Shown in pieces: positions 7,578 to 9,808 of a DNA stretch of 9,808 nt. Made by a program: the position numbers and the translations under genes. The DNA is taken from positions 1-9,808 of the forward strand of contig NZ_CALTWS010000103.1 in assembly GCF_943913055.1 (NCBI RefSeq). Direction: 5' to 3'. The notes beneath the pieces are model-generated. The model saw nothing but the letters and a program-made list of their open reading frames with translations. It made no database searches and was not told the DNA's origin. This DNA comes from an uncultured Brevundimonas sp. (lineage in GTDB: Bacteria > Pseudomonadota > Alphaproteobacteria > Caulobacterales > Caulobacteraceae). Position 1 is the first letter of the stretch, and every line of letters begins with the position of its first letter.

Positions 7578-8398
7578 GCGCCCGTCGCCTGAAGGCCGTG
7601 ATCCTGAACGTCGCCGTCGCGCTGATCGCCCTGCTGGTGCTGTTCCCGCTGGTCTGGATGCTGTCGGTCAGCTTCATGTCCACTGGTGAGGCCGCGACGT
7701 TCCCGCCGCCCTTGCTGCCCAAGGTCTGGACGCTGGAACACTACCGCGACCTGTTCGTGACCCAGGGCATGGGGCGATATCTGTGGAACAGCTTTGCCCT
7801 GGCGTCGCTGGCCACGGCACTGGCTTTGGCGTTCACCGTGCCCGCCGGTTACGCCTTCGCCAAGCTGGCGTTCAAGGGACGGGATCGGGTGTTCCAGATC
7901 CTGGTCGGGGCCTTGGTCGTGCCCGCCCAGATCGGCACCCTGCCGCTGTTCCTGATGCTGAAGTCGGTGGGGCTGGTAAACACCTATGCCGGGGCACTAG
8001 TGCCGTGGCTGGCGTCGATCTTCGGCCTGTTCCTGGTGCGGCAGTATGCGCTGAGCATCCCCGACGAGATGCTGGAGGCGGCCCGCATCGACGGTGCCTC
8101 CGAGGGGCAGATCTTCCGCCGCGTGGTCCTGCCCACGCTGCAACCCATCATCGTGACCCTGGCCCTGTTTGTCTTCCTGGGCAGCTGGAACGACTTCCTG
8201 TGGCCGCTGATCATCCTGACGGACCAGTCCAACTATACGCTGCCCGTGGCGCTGGCCGCCCTGTCGCGCGAGCATGTGCAGGACATCGAGCTGATGATGG
8301 CGGGGGCCGTGATCACGGTCGCGCCTGTGCTGATCCTCTTCCTGGCCCTGCAACGCTACTACATCCGCGGCATGCTGGCGGGGAGTGTGAAGGGGTGA
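7574..8398 (+). CDS. ABC sugar importer permease, MalG/LacG-like (CUT1)
   Basis: A 274-residue inner-membrane partner of the preceding permease. The N-terminal segment LLVLFPLVWMLSVSF (20-34), the periplasmic stretch ending near WTLEHYRDLF, the EAA loop EAARIDGASEGQIFRRVVLP (from E168), SWNDFLWPLIIL (204-215) and the C-terminus YYIRGMLAGSVKG are all characteristic of MalG-type subunits. Six membrane segments are likely, near 8-32, 72-97, 106-128, 138-157, 190-215 and 241-260. The ATG at 7574 overlaps the upstream stop as ATGA; a G-run (7562-7566) lies 7 bases before it. An upstream in-frame ATG at 7466 is inside the first permease gene and would add residues not belonging to the family. No ATP-binding subunit follows immediately; the next gene is a secreted protein, so the ATPase must come from elsewhere. 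Confidence 0.94.
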   Translation: MSARRLKAVILNVAVALIALLVLFPLVWMLSVSFMSTGEAATFPPPLLPKVWTLEHYRDLFVTQGMGRYLWNSFALASLATALALAFTVPAGYAFAKLAFKGRDRVFQILVGALVVPAQIGTLPLFLMLKSVGLVNTYAGALVPWLASIFGLFLVRQYALSIPDEMLEAARIDGASEGQIFRRVVLPTLQPIIVTLALFVFLGSWNDFLWPLIILTDQSNYTLPVALAALSREHVQDIELMMAGAVITVAPVLILFLALQRYYIRGMLAGSVKG

Positions 8399-8400
8399 TC

Positions 8401-8405
8401 GGGAG
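8401..8405 (+). promoter_or_regulatory. Ribosome binding site choosing between two starts of the discoidin gene
   Basis: GGGAG lies 7 bases before the ATG at 8413 and only 1 base before the ATG at 8407, so 8413 is preferred. AAGGGG at 8390-8395, inside the permease gene, lies 11 bases before 8407 and leaves that start possible; the two differ by two residues (M-H). Confidence 0.5.
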
Positions 8406-8412
8406 TATGCAT

Positions 8413-9808
8413 ATGTGGGTTCGTCTCGTGGCCTCAGTCGTGATGCTGGCCCTGCCCGCATGTATGGCCCACGCCCAGTCCATCCGCACCCTCGACGCCT
8501 TCGAGACCCTGACGCCGTGGGCCGCCGACGCCTCCACCGACGTGTCCTCGCGGATCAGTGCCGTGCCCGGCCATGACGGTCAGGCCATGCGGCTGGACTA
8601 TGATTTCAATGGCCGGTCTGGCTATGCCTTCGCGGCCCGATCCATCGATCTGGCGGTGCCCGAGAACTATGAGATCAGCTTCTGGCTGCGCGGCGAGATG
8701 CGGCCCAATACGCTGGAGATCAAATTCACCGACGCCTCGGGCGAGAACGTCCACTGGCGTCAGGTCCGGGCATTCCAGGCGACCGGCGACTGGACCCGCT
8801 ATGTCATCAAGAAGCGCCAGGTCATCTGGGCCTGGGGCCCGAACCCGGACCGGACCTTCCGGGGGGCAGATCGGATCGAGTTCGTCATCACCGCAGGCGA
8901 GGGCGGCCGGGGCTGGATCGAGGTCGACCAGCTGGCGCTGCGCGAACTGCAGCCCGAACCGTCGGTCCCGCCACGCCCGCTGGCCGAGGCGTCGAGCGAA
9001 GCGGGGCGCAGCCAGGCCGGTCTGGCCGTCGACGACGACCCGACCACCGCCTGGCGGACCGAGGCTGCGGGCGCGCAGAGCCTGACGCTGGACCTGGGGT
9101 ATGAGCGCGAGTTCGGCGGCCTGACCCTGCGCTGGACCGAACGTGGCGCAGCGACGGACTATGCGGTCATGGCCTCGTCCGATGGGCGAGACTGGCGTGA
9201 GCTGGCGCAAGTGACCGGCGGCGATGGCGGCACCGACTGGCTGCGGACACCGGAAGCCTCGGCCCGCTGGTTGCGACTGGATCTGAAGGCTCCGCAAGCG
9301 ACCTCCACCGTGGTCGGTCAGGCCGGTGCCGGCCAGCGGCTGGGCGTCACGGAGGCCGCCGCCTACGGCCTGTCTGAGATCGAGATCGAACCCCTGTCCT
9401 TCGGCGAAACGGCGACCACCTTCATCACTGCCGTGGCTGGCGAAAGCCGTCGCGGCCTGTATCCGCGCGGCTTTCATGGCGAACAACCCTACTGGACCCT
9501 GGTCGGGGTCGATGGTGGTGGCGAGAGCGGCCTGATCGGCGAGGACGGGGCCATCGAACTGCGCCGTGGCGGACCGTCGATCGAGCCGTTCGTGCTGGAC
9601 AACGGGCGGCTGGTGACCTGGGCGGATGTGAACATCATCCAGAGCCTGCGCGATGATGACCTTCCGGTCCCGTCGGTGACCTGGACATCGGACGGGTGGA
9701 CCCTCACCACCACGGCCTTTGCCGATGGTACGCCCGAGGCGGCCCAGCTGTATGGCCGCTATGCCCTGACCAACACGTCCAGCCGGGCACAGACCCTGAC
9801 CTGTCTCT
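8413..9808 (+). CDS. Large secreted discoidin (F5/8 type C)-domain protein, probable carbohydrate-active enzyme; 3' end outside the window
   Basis: The frame runs open to the window end, giving 465 residues of a longer protein. Residues 1-21 form a Sec signal (MWVRLVASVVMLALPAC then MAHA, cleavage after AHA). LPAC at 14-17 resembles a lipobox, but proline at that place is unusual, so soluble export is preferred. Residues about 26-178 look like a beta-jelly-roll carbohydrate-binding module (ISFWLRGEMRPNTLEIKF, WIEVDQLALREL). Residues about 190-326 fit a discoidin domain: AVDDDPTTAWRTEA, SLTLDLG, YAVMASSDGRDW, ARWLRLDL and YGLSEIEI. From about 330 a new beta-rich domain starts (RRGLYPRGFHGEQPYWTLVG, LYGRYALTNTSS), resembling the N-terminal sandwich placed before six-hairpin glycosidase barrels, but the catalytic part is not in the window. 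It follows the permease by 14 bases and is probably co-transcribed. Glycan binding is likely; enzymatic activity is inferred. Confidence 0.8.
   Translation, partial: MWVRLVASVVMLALPACMAHAQSIRTLDAFETLTPWAADASTDVSSRISAVPGHDGQAMRLDYDFNGRSGYAFAARSIDLAVPENYEISFWLRGEMRPNTLEIKFTDASGENVHWRQVRAFQATGDWTRYVIKKRQVIWAWGPNPDRTFRGADRIEFVITAGEGGRGWIEVDQLALRELQPEPSVPPRPLAEASSEAGRSQAGLAVDDDPTTAWRTEAAGAQSLTLDLGYEREFGGLTLRWTERGAATDYAVMASSDGRDWRELAQVTGGDGGTDWLRTPEASARWLRLDLKAPQATSTVVGQAGAGQRLGVTEAAAYGLSEIEIEPLSFGETATTFITAVAGESRRGLYPRGFHGEQPYWTLVGVDGGGESGLIGEDGAIELRRGGPSIEPFVLDNGRLVTWADVNIIQSLRDDDLPVPSVTWTSDGWTLTTTAFADGTPEAAQLYGRYALTNTSSRAQTLTCL

Noticed and set aside
8434..9486. Long open frame on the minus strand (350 codons) opposite the discoidin gene
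   Set aside because: It mirrors a GC-rich coding gene whose plus-strand frame has a signal peptide and recognisable domains. The minus-strand product is a Gly/Arg/Pro-rich composition artefact without family motifs.

Overview
The window looks like a carbohydrate-uptake locus from a GC-rich, TonB-receptor-rich Gram-negative bacterium. The Oar-type TonB-dependent receptor, LacI regulator, Tat-exported hydrolase and codon bias fit Caulobacterales (Brevundimonas-like) or Sphingomonadales best. A Xanthomonas-like gammaproteobacterium cannot be excluded from gene content alone. All genes lie on the + strand, coding density is close to complete, and no RNA gene, mobile element or CRISPR array is visible.

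Layout: (1) positions 2-811 hold the C-terminal effector-binding part of a LacI-family repressor whose DNA-binding end lies before the window. (2) Its stop codon overlaps the start of a 1009-residue Oar-like TonB-dependent receptor (808-3837), which ends in a very strong intrinsic terminator (3855-3891). (3) After 34 more bases a compact gene cluster begins: a Tat-exported glucoamylase-like glycoside hydrolase (3926-5368), a lipoprotein sugar-binding protein (5365-6639), two CUT1-type ABC permeases (6636-7577 and 7574-8398), and the first 465 residues of a large secreted discoidin-domain protein (8413 to the window end). The first four genes of this cluster are joined by 4-base stop/start overlaps; the last starts 14 bases after its neighbour.

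Inferred pathway: an oligosaccharide crosses the outer membrane through the TonB-dependent receptor and is trimmed in the periplasm by the glucoamylase-like enzyme, possibly together with the discoidin protein. It is then captured by the binding lipoprotein and imported by the two permeases, which need an ATPase not encoded here. The LacI protein would sense a product. The hydrolase resembles the Pfam 'glucoamylase' family (PF10091), which includes GH144 beta-1,2-glucanases, so a beta-1,2-glucan or sophoro-oligosaccharide substrate is a reasonable but unproven hypothesis. The most unusual local features are an AT-rich, codon-shifted patch inside the receptor gene (about 2161-2400), the terminator placed between receptor and enzyme genes with almost no room for a new promoter, and the missing ATPase.
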